Positions 8,436 to 18,573 of a stretch of 64,000 nucleotides of DNA are shown one piece after another. Source of the stretch: Frankia gtarii. Lineage in GTDB: Bacteria > Actinomycetota > Actinomycetes > Frankiales > Frankiaceae. Location of the stretch: positions 1 to 64,000 of the forward strand of contig NZ_JAMPTM010000003.1 in the NCBI RefSeq assembly GCF_025403375.1, given 5' to 3'. Positions within the stretch are counted from its first letter, which is position 1; every line of letters begins with the position of its first letter. Under the pieces are notes generated by a model, which did not search any database, had not been told where the DNA came from, and saw nothing but the letters and a program-made list of their open reading frames with translations. Made by a program: the position numbers and the translations under genes.

Positions 8436-9499
8436 GCACCGCGACCGTGTCCGGACCGGCCGTCGGCGACACCGCGGACCGCCTGGGCCTGCGCGGGCAG
8501 AGCCTGCCGCGCTGGATGCCGCTCGCCGTCGCCGCCGGCGCGGTGGTCGTGTCCCTGCTGATCTACCTGCTCACGCCGGTCGACAGCGAGATCCAGATCG
8601 TGCTGATGGCCGCGCTCGGATTCGTGATCGCGATGACCGCCCTCTCGACAGCGGTGGAGGGCGGGCGCCGGGCACGGGACCGGTTCGCGACGACGCTCGT
8701 CTACACCGCGTTCCTGCTCGCCGTGATCCCACTGGTCGCGGTGCTGGTCAGCGTGATCGGCAAGGGAGCCGGTCGACTCGACGCCGGCTTCTTCACCCAT
8801 TCGATGAACGGCATCGGCGCCCGGGACGTGGGCGGCGGCATCTACCACGCCATCATCGGCACGGTGGAGCAGGTCCTGCTCGCCAGCGTGCTGGCGGTGC
8901 CCTTCGGCCTGCTGGTGGCGATCTACCTGGTGGAGTATGGCCGCGGCCGGGTCAGCCGGGTGATCAGCTTCTTCGTCGACGTGCTTACCGGCCTGCCGTC
9001 GATCATCGCGGGTCTGTTCATCCTGGCCTTCTGGGTGATCGCTCTCGACCAGGGATTCTCCGGGTTCGCGGGCGCGCTCGCGCTCGCCGTGCTGATGATC
9101 CCCACGGTGGTGCGCTCCGCCGAGGAGATGCTCAAGCTGGTCCCCAACGAGCTGCGGGAGGCCGGATACGCGCTCGGTGTGCCCCAGTGGCGGACCATCC
9201 TGCGAGTGGTCGTGCCCACCGCGCTGCCCGGGATCGTGACCGGTGTCATGCTCGCGGTGGCCCGGGTGGCGGGCGAGACCGCCCCGGTGCTGCTTACCGT
9301 CTTCGGCACGAACCTCATCAACTCGAACCCGTTCTCGGGTGAGCAGTCGTCCCTGCCGCTGTACATCTACTCGCAGGCCGGCCAGCCGCAGCAGTCCGCG
9401 GTCGACCGGGCGTGGGCGGCCGCCCTGGTGCTGATCATCATCATCATGGTGCTGAACCTCGCCGCCCGGCTGTTCGCCGGACGCAACCGGTTGAGATGA
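8432..9499 (+). CDS. pstA: Phosphate ABC transporter permease PstA
   Basis: Second membrane subunit of the phosphate transporter, 355 aa. Two N-terminal spans (MPLAVAAGAVVVSLLIYLL; IVLMAALGFVIAMTAL) precede the six-span permease core; the PstB docking loop is LREAGYALGVPQWRTILRVVVPTALPGI. PstA hallmarks such as GGGIYHAIIGTVEQVLLASVLAVPFGLLVAIYLVEYG and LTGLPSIIAGLFI are present. Starts inside the pstC stop codon. About 106 bp separate it from pstB. Confidence 0.94.
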   Translation: MSTATVSGPAVGDTADRLGLRGQSLPRWMPLAVAAGAVVVSLLIYLLTPVDSEIQIVLMAALGFVIAMTALSTAVEGGRRARDRFATTLVYTAFLLAVIPLVAVLVSVIGKGAGRLDAGFFTHSMNGIGARDVGGGIYHAIIGTVEQVLLASVLAVPFGLLVAIYLVEYGRGRVSRVISFFVDVLTGLPSIIAGLFILAFWVIALDQGFSGFAGALALAVLMIPTVVRSAEEMLKLVPNELREAGYALGVPQWRTILRVVVPTALPGIVTGVMLAVARVAGETAPVLLTVFGTNLINSNPFSGEQSSLPLYIYSQAGQPQQSAVDRAWAAALVLIIIIMVLNLAARLFAGRNRLR

Positions 9500-9605
9500 C
9501 CCAGCCCCGGGCCGGTGGCGTCGCCGCTGCCGTCGCCGGCCCGCACCACCAACGTTTCGCCCGAGCACCGCACAGCGTCCAGACAGATCGTGAGTCGAGG
9601 TTGCC

Positions 9606-10382
9606 ATGGCCACCCGCATCGACGTAACCGGATTGACGGCGTACTACGGCAAGTTCAAGGCTGTAGCCGACGTGAACCTGACCATCGAGCCGAAGAACGT
9701 CACCGCATTCATCGGGCCGTCCGGGTGCGGAAAGTCGACGGTGCTGCGCACCCTCAACCGGATGCACGAGGTGCTTCCCGGTGCCCGCGTCGAGGGGAAG
9801 GTGCTGCTCGACGGCGAGGACCTCTACGGGGCCGGCACGGACCCGGTGAACGTCCGTCGCACCGTGGGGATGGTCTTCCAGCGGCCGAACCCGTTCCCCA
9901 CCATGTCCATCTACGAGAACGTGATCGCCGGCCTGAAGCTCAACGGGGTGCGCAAGAAGGCGCTGCTCGACGAGCGGGTCGAGGAGTCGCTGCGCGGCGC
10001 GAACCTCTGGGAGGAGGTCAAGGACCGGCTCGGCCGGCCCGGCGCCGGCCTGTCCGGCGGCCAGCAGCAGCGGCTGTGCATCGCGCGGGCAATCGCCGTC
10101 GAGCCCCAGGTGCTGCTCATGGACGAGCCCTGCTCGGCGCTCGACCCGATCTCCACCCTCGCCATCGAGGACCTGATCACGAAGCTGAAGTCGAGCTTCA
10201 CGATCGTCATCGTCACCCACAACATGCAGCAGGCCTCCCGGGTCAGCGACACCACCGCGTTCTTCTCCCTGGAGAAGACCGGAGACCCCGGCCGCCTCGT
10301 CGAGTTCGACAAGACCTCGAAGATCTTCACCAACCCGACGGAGAAGCGCACCGAGGACTACGTCTCCGGGCGGTTCGGCTGA
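9606..10382 (+). CDS. pstB: Phosphate ABC transporter ATPase PstB
   Basis: The cytoplasmic ATPase that powers PstCA. It shows Walker [11 protein letters not shown]-loop [19 protein letters not shown] (the PNPFP sequence is typical of PstB), signature LSGGQQQR, Walker [14 protein letters not shown], and the switch histidine in VTHNMQQA. Length (258 aa) is normal. The ATG at 9606 follows GAGG. No phoU follows; instead the next reading frame overlaps the pstB stop and encodes a response-regulator-like protein. Confidence 0.96.
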   Translation: MATRIDVTGLTAYYGKFKAVADVNLTIEPKNVTAFIGPSGCGKSTVLRTLNRMHEVLPGARVEGKVLLDGEDLYGAGTDPVNVRRTVGMVFQRPNPFPTMSIYENVIAGLKLNGVRKKALLDERVEESLRGANLWEEVKDRLGRPGAGLSGGQQQRLCIARAIAVEPQVLLMDEPCSALDPISTLAIEDLITKLKSSFTIVIVTHNMQQASRVSDTTAFFSLEKTGDPGRLVEFDKTSKIFTNPTEKRTEDYVSGRFG

Positions 10383-11116
10383 CGGCCACGGCGCAGGTCA
10401 GGTCGACCGGTCAGCCCTCGCTACTGATCGCCGACTCCGAGGTCGACGACGGAATGCTCGACGCCATCGTCGGCGGCGGGGTCGAGGTGAGCGTGGTGGC
10501 CGACGGCGCGCGGGCCCTGCTGGAGATCGGTCTCCAGCACCCCACCGCCCTGCTGATCAGCGCCCGGCTGCCGGTCGTCGACGGGGTCACCGTCGTGCGG
10601 ACGGTACGCAGCGTCCCCGGCCACGATGATGTGCCGATCCTGCTCGCGGTCGGTCCCGACGACCGGCCGGCCGCCGCGGCCGGCCTGGACGCGGGCGCCA
10701 GCGCCTGCGTGGGCAAACCGTACCGGGTGCCGGAGGTGCTCGCGATGGTCGGTGTGATCGGGACGGGGCGACCCGGCGCGCACCAGCCCCGGCCGGTCGG
10801 GGACGACGTCCTGCGCGGCGGGCCGGTGCTGCTGGACCGGGCGGCCCACGAGGTCCGCTTCGACGGCGCGATCGTGCCGGTCCCGCCGCGGGAGTTCCGG
10901 CTGCTCGCGCTGCTGCTGGAGCAGGCCGGGCGGGTCGTCCCGCGGGAGACCCTGCTGCGGGAGGTCTGGGGCTCGGCGCATACCGAGACCAACACCCTCG
11001 CGGTGCACGTGCGCCGGCTGCGCCGCCGCCTCGGCGAGGCCGCCGGCGAGCCGACGGTCATTGAGAGCATCCGCGGGGTCGGCTACCGGTTCCGCGCCGC
11101 GCCCGATCTCACCTGA
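10379..11116 (+). CDS. Atypical OmpR/PhoB-family response regulator (start uncertain)
   Basis: The C-terminal half is an ordinary winged-helix DNA-binding domain of the PhoB/OmpR family ([30 protein letters not shown] ... [12 protein letters not shown] ... [12 protein letters not shown]). The N-terminal half aligns with a receiver domain, but where the phosphorylated aspartate should sit (normally LLDLRLP..DG) it reads [12 protein letters not shown], with Ser in that place. The conserved lysine (GKPYR) is kept. It is probably not controlled by ordinary phosphorylation (inference). No ATG or GTG opens the frame at the right place; the coordinates use a CTG overlapping the pstB TGA (CTGA). The next in-frame ATG, at 10454, would delete the first strand of the receiver. 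A sequencing error is possible. Confidence 0.75.
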   Translation: MTATAQVRSTGQPSLLIADSEVDDGMLDAIVGGGVEVSVVADGARALLEIGLQHPTALLISARLPVVDGVTVVRTVRSVPGHDDVPILLAVGPDDRPAAAAGLDAGASACVGKPYRVPEVLAMVGVIGTGRPGAHQPRPVGDDVLRGGPVLLDRAAHEVRFDGAIVPVPPREFRLLALLLEQAGRVVPRETLLREVWGSAHTETNTLAVHVRRLRRRLGEAAGEPTVIESIRGVGYRFRAAPDLT

Positions 11117-11134
11117 GGTGGACCTCGCGACGGG

Positions 11135-12091
11135 TCAGCCTGGCAGGGCGTAGACGCCGGGGGCGACGCGGACGATCAGGCCGTCGTCGATCAGCCCGGC
11201 CAGCGCGCGGTCCCGCTGGACCGGGTCGTCCCAGACCTGGTCGAGGAGGTCCTGGCCGACCACCTGCTCGGCGTCGCGCAGGACGGCCAGCAGCCGGCCG
11301 CGAACCTGGCGGTCGGTGCCGGCGTAGCCCTGGGGTCGGCGAGCAGGGCCAGTCCCGGCCGGGCTGCCCGCCCCCACCCAGGCGCAGCGGTGCAGCAGCG
11401 GGCAGGCGGCGCAGCGGGGGGTACGGGCCACGCAGACCAGCGCCCCGAGCTCCATCAGCGCGGCGCTGGTCATGGCGGCCGTCTCGGGGTCGGCCGGCAG
11501 CAGCTCGGCGACGGCGGCCAGGTCGCGGCGGCTGACGGTGGCCGGCGGGTCGGCCCGGCCCTCCACGGCGCGGGCGAACAGCCGGCGCACGTTCACGTCG
11601 ACGACCGGGTGGCGCTGGCGGAAGGCGAACGCGGCAACCGCGCGGGCCGTGTACGTCCCGATCCCGGGCAGGGCGAGCAGCGCATCGAGGTCCGCCGGGA
11701 TCTCGCCGCCGTGCCGTTCGACGATGGCCACTGCGGCCTGGTGCAGCCTCAGCGCCCGGCGGGGGTAGCCCAGCCGGCCCCAGGCCCGCACCGCCTCGCC
11801 GGCGGGCTGCGCGGCCAGCGCCGCCGGGGTCGGCCACCGGTCCAGCCAGGCCTCCCAGACCGGTAGCACCCGGGCGACCGGGGTCTGCTGCAGCATGACC
11901 TCGCTGACCAGCACCGCCCACGGCGTCGTCCCGGGGCGCCGCCAGGGCAGCTCCCGGGCGGCGGTGGCGAACCAGCCGAGCACCAGTTCGCCGAGCGTCT
12001 GCGGCCCGGCCGGCGCCTGGGCCGAGATCGGGCCCGCAGCCAGGGTCGGGGGACCGGCGACGGTCCGCGGTGCGGTGGTCATCCAGGCCAT
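11135..12091 (-). CDS. mutY: A/G-specific adenine glycosylase MutY
   Basis: Removes adenine mispaired with 8-oxoguanine. The helix-hairpin-helix glycosylase core is intact: VLVSEVMLQQTPVARVLP, LPGIGTYTARAVAAFAF with the catalytic aspartate following in HPVVDVNVRRL, and an iron-sulphur cluster motif C-x6-C-x2-C-x5-C (CVARTPRCAACPLLHRC). At 318 aa it is short: the C-terminal NUDIX-like domain of E. coli MutY is replaced by about 60 residues resembling a winged helix (GRLLAVLRDAE ... VAPGVYALPG), as seen in other actinobacteria. Start is ATG 12091 or 12082; neither has a good ribosome site. The gene lies 35 bp after disA on the same strand. Confidence 0.93.
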   Translation of the reverse strand: MAWMTTAPRTVAGPPTLAAGPISAQAPAGPQTLGELVLGWFATAARELPWRRPGTTPWAVLVSEVMLQQTPVARVLPVWEAWLDRWPTPAALAAQPAGEAVRAWGRLGYPRRALRLHQAAVAIVERHGGEIPADLDALLALPGIGTYTARAVAAFAFRQRHPVVDVNVRRLFARAVEGRADPPATVSRRDLAAVAELLPADPETAAMTSAALMELGALVCVARTPRCAACPLLHRCAWVGAGSPAGTGPARRPQGYAGTDRQVRGRLLAVLRDAEQVVGQDLLDQVWDDPVQRDRALAGLIDDGLIVRVAPGVYALPG

Positions 12092-12126
12092 CGTGCCAGG
12101 CCCGCCGATGGCGGGCGCGGGGCGGG

Positions 12127-13206
12127 TCAGACGTAGCGTTCCAGGATGCTCGACTCGGCCAGCCGCGACAGGCCCTCGCGCACGGCGCGAGCCCTGGTCT
12201 CGCCGACGCCGTCGACGGTCTGCAGGTCGTCGACCCCGGCGGCGAGCAGCTTCTGGAGCGTGCCGAAGTGGTCGACGAGCCGGTCGACCACCATCCGCGG
12301 CAGCCTGGGCACCTTGGCCAGCATGCGGTAGCCGCGCGGGCTGATCTGCCGGTCGAGGATGTCCGCCCCACCGGAGAAGCCGATCACTCGGGCGAGCACG
12401 GTGAGGTCGAGCAGGTCGGTCGGTGACATCGCCGAGAGCTCGGCGAGGACCTGTGCGGCCGACCCCGCCTTCGACCCGGCGGGCAGGTAGTCGCGCACGG
12501 TGAGTTCGCGCTCGGTCTCGACGCCGGCCATCAGCTCCTCGAGCTGCAGCGACAGCAGCCGCCCGTCGGTGCCGAGCTCGACGACGTAGCCCTCGATCTC
12601 GTCGGCGATGCGGCGCACCATCTCCAGCCGCTGGCTCACCGAGATCGCGTCCCGGACCGTGACCAGATCCTCGATCTCCAGCGCGGACAGGGTGCCCGCG
12701 ACCTCGTCGAGGCGAAGCTTGTAACGCTCCAGGGTGGCCAGCGCCTGGTTCGCCCGGGACAGGATGGCGGCTGAGCCGTCGAGCACGTAGCGCCGCCCGG
12801 CCACGTAGAGCGCGATGATGTGCATCGACTGGCTGACCGAGATCACGGGGTACTCGGTCTGCTTGGCGACCCGCTCCGCGGTGCGGTGGCGGGTGCCGGA
12901 CTCCTCGGTGGGCACGGTCGGGTCCGGCACCAGATGCACCGCGGAGCGCACGATGCGCTGCAGGTCGGAGGACAGCACGATCGCGCCGTCCATCTTGGCC
13001 AGCTCCCGCAGTCGGGTGGCCGAGAACTCGACGTCGAGCTCGAAGCCGCCGGTGCACAAACCCTCGACGACCTTGTCATGGCCGAGCACAATCAGCGCCC
13101 CGGTATGCCCGCGAAGGATGCGCTCCAGGCCGTCGCGAAATGGAGTTCCGGGGGCGACCGCGGCCAGTGTCGCCCGGAAGATGTCGTCTCCGGGTGGTCC
13201 CGCCAT
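12127..13206 (-). CDS. disA: Diadenylate cyclase DisA
   Basis: Synthesises cyclic di-AMP from two ATP and scans DNA for branched structures. The N-terminal DAC domain has DGA (residues 73-75, [11 protein letters not shown]) and the RHR motif (GTRHRTAER, 104-112). A central helical region follows, then a C-terminal helix-hairpin-helix DNA-binding domain ([22 protein letters not shown]). Length 359 aa is normal. The ATG at 13206 follows GAGGGAG. It sits between radA and mutY as in mycobacteria. The product is also the ligand of the riboswitch I call at 29848-30002. Confidence 0.96.
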   Translation of the reverse strand: MAGPPGDDIFRATLAAVAPGTPFRDGLERILRGHTGALIVLGHDKVVEGLCTGGFELDVEFSATRLRELAKMDGAIVLSSDLQRIVRSAVHLVPDPTVPTEESGTRHRTAERVAKQTEYPVISVSQSMHIIALYVAGRRYVLDGSAAILSRANQALATLERYKLRLDEVAGTLSALEIEDLVTVRDAISVSQRLEMVRRIADEIEGYVVELGTDGRLLSLQLEELMAGVETERELTVRDYLPAGSKAGSAAQVLAELSAMSPTDLLDLTVLARVIGFSGGADILDRQISPRGYRMLAKVPRLPRMVVDRLVDHFGTLQKLLAAGVDDLQTVDGVGETRARAVREGLSRLAESSILERYV

Positions 13207-13335
13207 CAGGCTCCCTCAGCTCCTCGGCTCCCCGCTGTTTCCCACCTCTGCCGCGATGCTATCGGGGCGATCGGAGTCGGGGCGGTCCAGCTCTTCATGG
13301 GGTAACGAAATTACTCAAAACCGACATATTTCTGG

Positions 13336-14760
13336 TTACGCTTCATGCATTCGGGTTATGGCAGCGATCAGATCGGGCACCTCGGTGACTTTCATGCCCT
13401 CGGGAGCGGCCCCGGCACCCACGGGTACGAGCGCCTGCCGGAATCCCAGCCGCGCCGCCGCGGCGAGCCGCTGGCGGACCGCACCCACAGCGCGCACCTC
13501 CCCGGCGAGCCCCACCTCCCCGACTGCCACGAGATCGGCCGGCAGCGGCCGGTCCCGCGCCGCGCTCACGACCGCGAGTGCCGTCGCCAGATCGGCCGCG
13601 GGTTCGGCCAGACGCACGCCACCGACAGTCGCGGCGTAGACGTCGGCCCGACCGAACCGGACCTTCGCCCGACGCTCGACCACGGCAAGAATCATCGCCA
13701 CCCGGGCCGGATCCAGCCCGGACACCGCCCGCCGGGGCACCTGGGCGGATGTCTCGGCAACGAGGGCCTGCACCTCCGCGACGAGCGGCCGGCGGCCCTC
13801 CACCGTCACGGTGACACACGTTCCCGGCACCGCCTCCAGACTGCCCGCTCCCGAGCGGGACAGGAACAGCCCGCTGGGATCGGCAATCCCGTGGATGCCG
13901 GAGTCGTCCATCTCGAAACAGCCGACCTCGTCGGCGGGGCCATACCGGTTCTTGCCCGCTCGCACGAGACGAAGCGCGGAGTGCCGCTCACCCTCGAAAT
14001 GCAGAACCACGTCCACCAGATGTTCCAACAGGCGTGGCCCGGCCACCAGACCATCTTTTGTCACATGGCCGACAAGTATCGTCGCGAGGCCGAGCGCCTT
14101 GGCCGTGCGGATCAGCGCGGCGGTGACCTCGCGCACCTGGGTGACGCCGCCGGCCGCCCCCTCGACCCCGGCCGCGGAAATCGTCTGCACCGAGTCGACC
14201 ACCAGCAGGGCCGGCGAGACCTCCTCGACGTGGCGAAGCACGGCACCGAGATCCGTCTCGGCGGCGATCCACAGATCCTCGTGGAGAGCGCCCGTCCGCC
14301 CCGCTCGCAGCCGCACCTGGGCCGCGGACTCCTCGCCGGTGACGACCAGGGCCCGGGACCCGCCGGCCGCGCTGCGGGCGGCCACCTCCAGCAGCAGCGT
14401 GGACTTGCCGACGCCCGGCTCCCCGGCGAGCAGGATCACCGCGCCGGGGACGAGACCGCCGCCGAGCACCCTGTCCAGTTCGTCGATACCCGTGCGCCGG
14501 CGGCGGGCGGCCGTGACGTCGACGGACATCACCGGCTGCGCCGGCGCCGTGACCTCCGTGGCCACCGCCGCTCGCCCCACGCTGCCGAGGCCCGCGGCGC
14601 GGCGCGGCGCCGGCGCCTGCGCCTCGAGGGTCCCCCACTCCTGGCAACGCGGGCAGCGCCCGGCCCAGCGGACGGACTCCGTCCCGCAGCCACTGCACCG
14701 GAAGCCCGCCGTCGCACGGCCGGATGCCCGGCTGCCGGCCGCCGGCCGAGTGGATGTCAT
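13336..14760 (-). CDS. radA: DNA repair protein RadA
   Basis: A RecA-like ATPase that helps process recombination intermediates. Order of features: four-cysteine zinc finger (FRCSGCGTESVRWAGRCPRC, residues 21-39), Walker A (GEPGVGKST), the RadA-specific KNRYG motif (AGKNRYGPADEVG), and a C-terminal Lon-protease-like domain (PADLVAVGEVGLAGEVRAVGAV). The ATG at 14760 places the zinc finger about 20 residues in, as usual; an open frame extends further upstream but is Arg-rich and unlikely. disA follows 130 bp downstream. Confidence 0.96.
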   Translation of the reverse strand: MTSTRPAAGSRASGRATAGFRCSGCGTESVRWAGRCPRCQEWGTLEAQAPAPRRAAGLGSVGRAAVATEVTAPAQPVMSVDVTAARRRRTGIDELDRVLGGGLVPGAVILLAGEPGVGKSTLLLEVAARSAAGGSRALVVTGEESAAQVRLRAGRTGALHEDLWIAAETDLGAVLRHVEEVSPALLVVDSVQTISAAGVEGAAGGVTQVREVTAALIRTAKALGLATILVGHVTKDGLVAGPRLLEHLVDVVLHFEGERHSALRLVRAGKNRYGPADEVGCFEMDDSGIHGIADPSGLFLSRSGAGSLEAVPGTCVTVTVEGRRPLVAEVQALVAETSAQVPRRAVSGLDPARVAMILAVVERRAKVRFGRADVYAATVGGVRLAEPAADLATALAVVSAARDRPLPADLVAVGEVGLAGEVRAVGAVRQRLAAAARLGFRQALVPVGAGAAPEGMKVTEVPDLIAAITRMHEA

Positions 14761-15520
14761 GGGCGCCACGTTAACCGGCCGGTCCGACATGTCGGAGCCA
14801 GCCGCGCGTGGGGGCGCCCACAGGTGGCGTCTGACCAGGACCTGGGCCCGGCGACGCCGTACCGGCCGCAATCGCCGCCCAGGGCAGATCACCCTTCGAT
14901 TCGCTTCCCGACGGGAGGGTTCGATGCCCGGGCTGGCGGTGGCCCGCGGAGATCGGGTGTAACGGAGATCTGCGTTGGGATGACGCGAGGATGACCCGCG
15001 GCCGCCGGTCGGGCATCAGCGTGGTGAACGCGCAACCGTGTCGCGTCCCGGCCCCGGGCTCTGGCCCCGGGCTCTGGCCCCGGGCTCTGGCAATCTTGGT
15101 GTTCCGCGAAACCGTGCCGCGTGTCCGGGCGAATCCCGGCGCCCCTATTCCCTCCCGGGCGCCGCCAACCTGCCAGCCCCCGGCGGTTGCGCCGGGAATT
15201 GCTGGAGCCTGATGACGGTCGCGGGCCGGCGAACCGGGATTAACCTCCAGCATCTGCTGACCGCTATGTGGCCAGGACCGGCATCAACCGACCTGCACAT
15301 CTTTGCGTGACCAGCCAGGCGCAGCAGTGAGCCGAACGATGGTGCGGTCCGCGGCCCAAGGACCTTGGCGCGCTTCCGTGCGCGATTGGTGACAGAACAA
15401 AGCGATCGATGTGGCGGTCGGTGGGGCACGTCGGCGGCCGTGGTCCGGGTCCGCCCACCGAATGCCGCCCCGCCCCGGCCCGCGCTGCGGTGACCGGGAC
15501 CGGGGTCGGGAACGGTGGCC
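14761..15520. other. Noncoding stretch with a 13-bp tandem repeat
   Basis: About 760 bp without a supportable gene between radA (start) and the LpqE-like lipoprotein (stop). It holds three perfect copies of GGCCCCGGGCTCT at 15050-15088. The radA promoter should lie at its left edge. I see no tRNA or clear hairpin terminator. Confidence 0.5.
15050..15088. repeat. 13-bp tandem repeat, three copies
   Basis: Unit GGCCCCGGGCTCT at 15050-15062, 15063-15075 and 15076-15088. It lies in noncoding DNA; function unknown, copy number could vary between strains. Confidence 0.85.
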
Positions 15521-16162
15521 TCAGCCCGCGGTCGCGGTGGCCGTCGCCGACGGGGCGACGGCGCCGGCGGTCGGGCTAGCGCTGCCGGCCGCCGGGGTGG
15601 CGCCGGCGCTCGGTGTGGCCGATCCGGTGGCGGGTGTCTGCTGCGCCGGGCTGGCGGTGGTGTCCGGGCTGGCGGAGGTCTCCGTCGGGGCACCGGAGGC
15701 GCCGGTGGCGGCCGGCTCCACCGGCACGTCCAGGGTCACGCTGCCGGCCTTCGCGAAGGTGAAGGTGATCGGGAGCTGGGACCCGATCAGCAGGTTCTGC
15801 GTCACGCCCAGCAAGGTCGGCGCGGAGGCATCGGCGATGAAGATCCGACCACCGCCGGATGGGAGGTCCGCCGGCTTCGGCGGCTGGCCGCCGCCGGCTT
15901 CCGGCGACGACACCGAGACCAGGGTGTCCGGCTCGCCGCCCGCGTTGAAGAACGCCGACACGATCGGCGCCGAGCCGCCCTGGGACACGGGTCCGGCAAC
16001 GTAGACGTTGCGCAGCGTGATGGCGCCGACGGACCCCGCGACGCTGTTGGTCGTGGTTCGCGCGAGGTTTGTCAGCGCGTCGTTGCCGGAGGCGCAGCTC
16101 GCCAGGCCGGCCGAACCGATCACCGAGGCCAGCATGGCGACGCCCACCCGGCGCGACGTCAT
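15521..16162 (-). CDS. LpqE-like exported lipoprotein, 213 aa
   Basis: The N-terminus carries a lipoprotein signal: RR, hydrophobic VGVAMLASVIGSAGL, then ASC as lipobox. The body (residues 30-150) is a beta-rich domain starting ITLRNVYVAGP and including PITFTFAKAGSVTLDVPVEP, resembling the PCu(A)C-like fold of mycobacterial LpqE. The last 60 residues are a low-complexity Ala/Thr/Ser/Pro tail. Position supports the call: lpqE lies between radA and carD in M. tuberculosis as well. Copper binding cannot be claimed, as no Met/His cluster is seen. The start is uncertain: the ATG at 16162 has a weak ribosome site, and RRR just upstream could belong to a longer signal peptide. Confidence 0.75.
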   Translation of the reverse strand: MTSRRVGVAMLASVIGSAGLASCASGNDALTNLARTTTNSVAGSVGAITLRNVYVAGPVSQGGSAPIVSAFFNAGGEPDTLVSVSSPEAGGGQPPKPADLPSGGGRIFIADASAPTLLGVTQNLLIGSQLPITFTFAKAGSVTLDVPVEPAATGASGAPTETSASPDTTASPAQQTPATGSATPSAGATPAAGSASPTAGAVAPSATATATAG

Positions 16163-17021
16163 CCGTCGCCGGAACGCGGAGCGCGAGGCGTCGTCGTCGC
16201 GGGGTGCCGCGGCGGCGGTCGTCGCATCGGCGACGGCGTTGACTGACGAGAAACAGGCACCCGGACGGCGGTTCACAGCTCGGTGGCTCCTCCTGCACAA
16301 GACCGGCGCGTGGACGGCGCCGGTGCTGGTCGACGGCCGTCGCTGAGGACGGCCACCCGGCGGCGCGCCCCGGTGCCGGTAGGTCGGACCCGGCGTGCAG
16401 GGGGTTGCCCCGGTGCCCGGAGGACCGCCGCCGACGGCCCGGTGCGCAGGGTCGTCCACGGGAGGTCTCCGTGCCGGACTAACACTAGTCACCCGGCGGC
16501 GCCACATGCCCAGGCCGACGGCCCGGTCAGCCCGCGTGGGCCGGTGCGCGGCGCGGGTCGAGGGCTTTGCGCGGGCCTCGGAATCGGCGCTGACCGGCCC
16601 GACAGGCCACGAAGGGCCGGTCGATGACGTGGGCAGAGTCACGCTCCGCCGCGGACGGCGTGCGGGCGGCCGATCGCCGCCCCGGCCGGGGCGCGCCGTC
16701 GTCGTACCGGCCACCCTTGTGTCGGCGCGCAGGCGGGGTCCATCCGCGCTACGTTCGCGGTGCGGTTGACGCTCAACGCGCAGCCAACGCCCGTCGACCT
16801 GTCGCCTGTTTTACCTGGTAGGGCTGTTCGGTGTCGTTGCGCGGTGATGTGGGGTCGGTGCGCGGATCTGTGGTGGGCGGTGTCCGTCGTCGCGAACGGT
16901 GGCTGGAAGACCCCGCCGAGCCCCTCAGCTTGGCGTTGCGGCCCTTGCGCTTGCAGCGCGCGTCTGACCTGCGGCGATGCGTGCGTGTTACGCTGGTAGA
17001 GGCGGAAGGGGCACGTGACAC
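16163..17021. other. Divergent noncoding region between the lipoprotein and carD
   Basis: About 860 bp with no convincing gene. It must hold the promoters for the lipoprotein (minus) and carD (plus). The sequence TTACGCTGG at 16987-16995 is a possible carD -10 region, but I could not pair it with a good -35. Confidence 0.4.
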
Positions 17022-17504
17022 ATGGCGTTCCAAGTCGGCGAGACCGTTGTTTACCCGCATCATGGTGCTGCTCTGATTGACGCGATTGAAACCCGCGTCA
17101 TCAAGGGCGAGGAAAGACTCTATCTCGTGCTGAAGGTCGCTCAGGGCGATCTGACTGTCCGGGTGCCGGCCGACAACGTCGGCATGGTCGGGGTACGCGA
17201 CGTCGTCGGGCAGGATGGGCTGGAACGGGTGTTCGAGGTGCTCCGGGCACCCCACACCGAGGAGCCCACGAACTGGTCCCGGCGTTACAAGGCAAATCTA
17301 GAAAAGCTCGCCTCCGGTGACGTGAACAAGGTTGCCGAGGTCGTTCGCGATCTCTGGCGCCGCGATCGCGAACGCGGTCTTTCCGCGGGTGAGAAGCGCA
17401 TGTTGAGCAAGGCGCGGCAAATCCTTGTCAGTGAGCTCGCGCTCGCGGAGGGCACCAACGAGGACAAGGCTGAGGCGATGCTCGACGAGGTTCTCGCCGG
17501 CTGA
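17022..17504 (+). CDS. carD: CarD-family RNA polymerase-binding regulator
   Basis: Binds the RNA polymerase beta subunit and stabilises open promoter complexes, notably at rRNA promoters. The N-terminal Tudor-like RNA polymerase interaction domain ([22 protein letters not shown]) and the helical C-terminal DNA-binding domain ([45 protein letters not shown]) both match the family, and 160 aa is the usual length. GGAAGGGG lies upstream of the ATG. Tandem hairpins follow the gene. The location beside ispD matches mycobacteria. Confidence 0.97.
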   Translation: MAFQVGETVVYPHHGAALIDAIETRVIKGEERLYLVLKVAQGDLTVRVPADNVGMVGVRDVVGQDGLERVFEVLRAPHTEEPTNWSRRYKANLEKLASGDVNKVAEVVRDLWRRDRERGLSAGEKRMLSKARQILVSELALAEGTNEDKAEAMLDEVLAG

Positions 17505-17539
17505 TCCAAGGCCTTGTCAACCCGGTCGTAATAGATCGG

Positions 17540-17590
17540 GTGCCGGCTGATCGTTCGGCCGGCACGATATCCCGGAAATATGATTTCCGG
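17540..17590 (+). terminator. Two consecutive hairpins after carD
   Basis: First, GTGCCGGC and GCCGGCAC (17540-17565) around a 10-base loop. Second, CCGGAAAT ATG ATTTCCGG (17572-17590), a near-perfect palindrome. There is no T-run, as is common for high-GC actinobacterial terminators. They would limit read-through from carD into ispD. Confidence 0.55.
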
Positions 17591-17775
17591 TCGGGAGGTC
17601 GGCTCCTCCGGACGCTCTGCCGTCCGGTGGGCCGGGTTCGCCGGCCGGCGCGGTCCGATGGCGGCGTACGCACCGCTCGGCTGCGCACGCCCGATCGGCG
17701 TACCGGTCGGCCGGCTCGCGTCCGGTCGGCCGGATAGGCCATGCTCTCGTGGTGGATGGCACACGGGAGGTCTGA

Positions 17776-18573
17776 ATGATGGGCGAAGGTCTCCAGCCGC
17801 GGGCGGTCGGTCCGCGGGTTGCGGCGATCGTGCCGGCTGCCGGCCGCGGCGAGCGGCTGGGCGGGGGCACCCCGAAGGCGCTGCGTGCCCTGGGCGGTCG
17901 GCCGATGTTGGTACGTTCGATCGAAGCGCTGCGACGCGCGGAGTCGGTGACGCAGATCGTGGTGGCCGCACCACCCACTCTGGTGGAGGTTGTGGCGCAA
18001 CTGCTCGGGCGGGACGTACGCGTGATTGCCGGAGGCGCGGAGCGGGTGGACTCGGTCCGCCGGGCCCTGCTCGCGGTGGACGACGACATCTCCGTCGTCC
18101 TCGTTCACGACGCGGCCCGGCCGCTGACCCCACCTTCCCTCGTTGACGCGGTCGCCGCGGCGGTGCTGGCCGGCCATCCGGCGGTGATCCCCGTGCTCGG
18201 CCTGACGGACACCGTCAAGGAAGTCGGCCCGGACGGACGGGTGATCCGTACCCCGCCCCGCGACGGGCTGCGGGCCGTGCAGACCCCGCAGGGATTCCGG
18301 CGTGACGTGCTCGCCGCCGCGTATGCCCTGAAGGACATTCCGGTGACGGACGACGCCGGTCTGGTGGAGGCTCTCGGGGTGCCGGTGATGACCGTCCCCG
18401 GCGCGCAGGAGGCGTTCAAGGTGACCCAACCGCACGATCTCGTACTCGCCGAGGCGCTGCTGGCCCGTTGCGCCCCGGGCGACGCCTCCGCGGGTGCCGA
18501 CTCCCGCGGCGGGGCCGACTCCCGCGGCGGCCTGGATGTGCGCGGTGGCTCGGATGTCCGGAGTCCCGGGTGA
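17776..18573 (+). CDS. ispD: IspD, 2-C-methyl-D-erythritol 4-phosphate cytidylyltransferase
   Basis: Third step of the MEP isoprenoid pathway: joins MEP to CTP. The nucleotide-binding motif [30 protein letters not shown] opens the protein, followed by [19 protein letters not shown] and [16 protein letters not shown], all characteristic. The last 30 residues are a Gly/Ser/Asp repeat tail ([12 protein letters not shown]) outside the enzyme fold. GGGAGG lies six bases before the ATG at 17776. Its TGA overlaps the ispF GTG, so the two are coupled. Confidence 0.95.
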   Translation: MMGEGLQPRAVGPRVAAIVPAAGRGERLGGGTPKALRALGGRPMLVRSIEALRRAESVTQIVVAAPPTLVEVVAQLLGRDVRVIAGGAERVDSVRRALLAVDDDISVVLVHDAARPLTPPSLVDAVAAAVLAGHPAVIPVLGLTDTVKEVGPDGRVIRTPPRDGLRAVQTPQGFRRDVLAAAYALKDIPVTDDAGLVEALGVPVMTVPGAQEAFKVTQPHDLVLAEALLARCAPGDASAGADSRGGADSRGGLDVRGGSDVRSPG

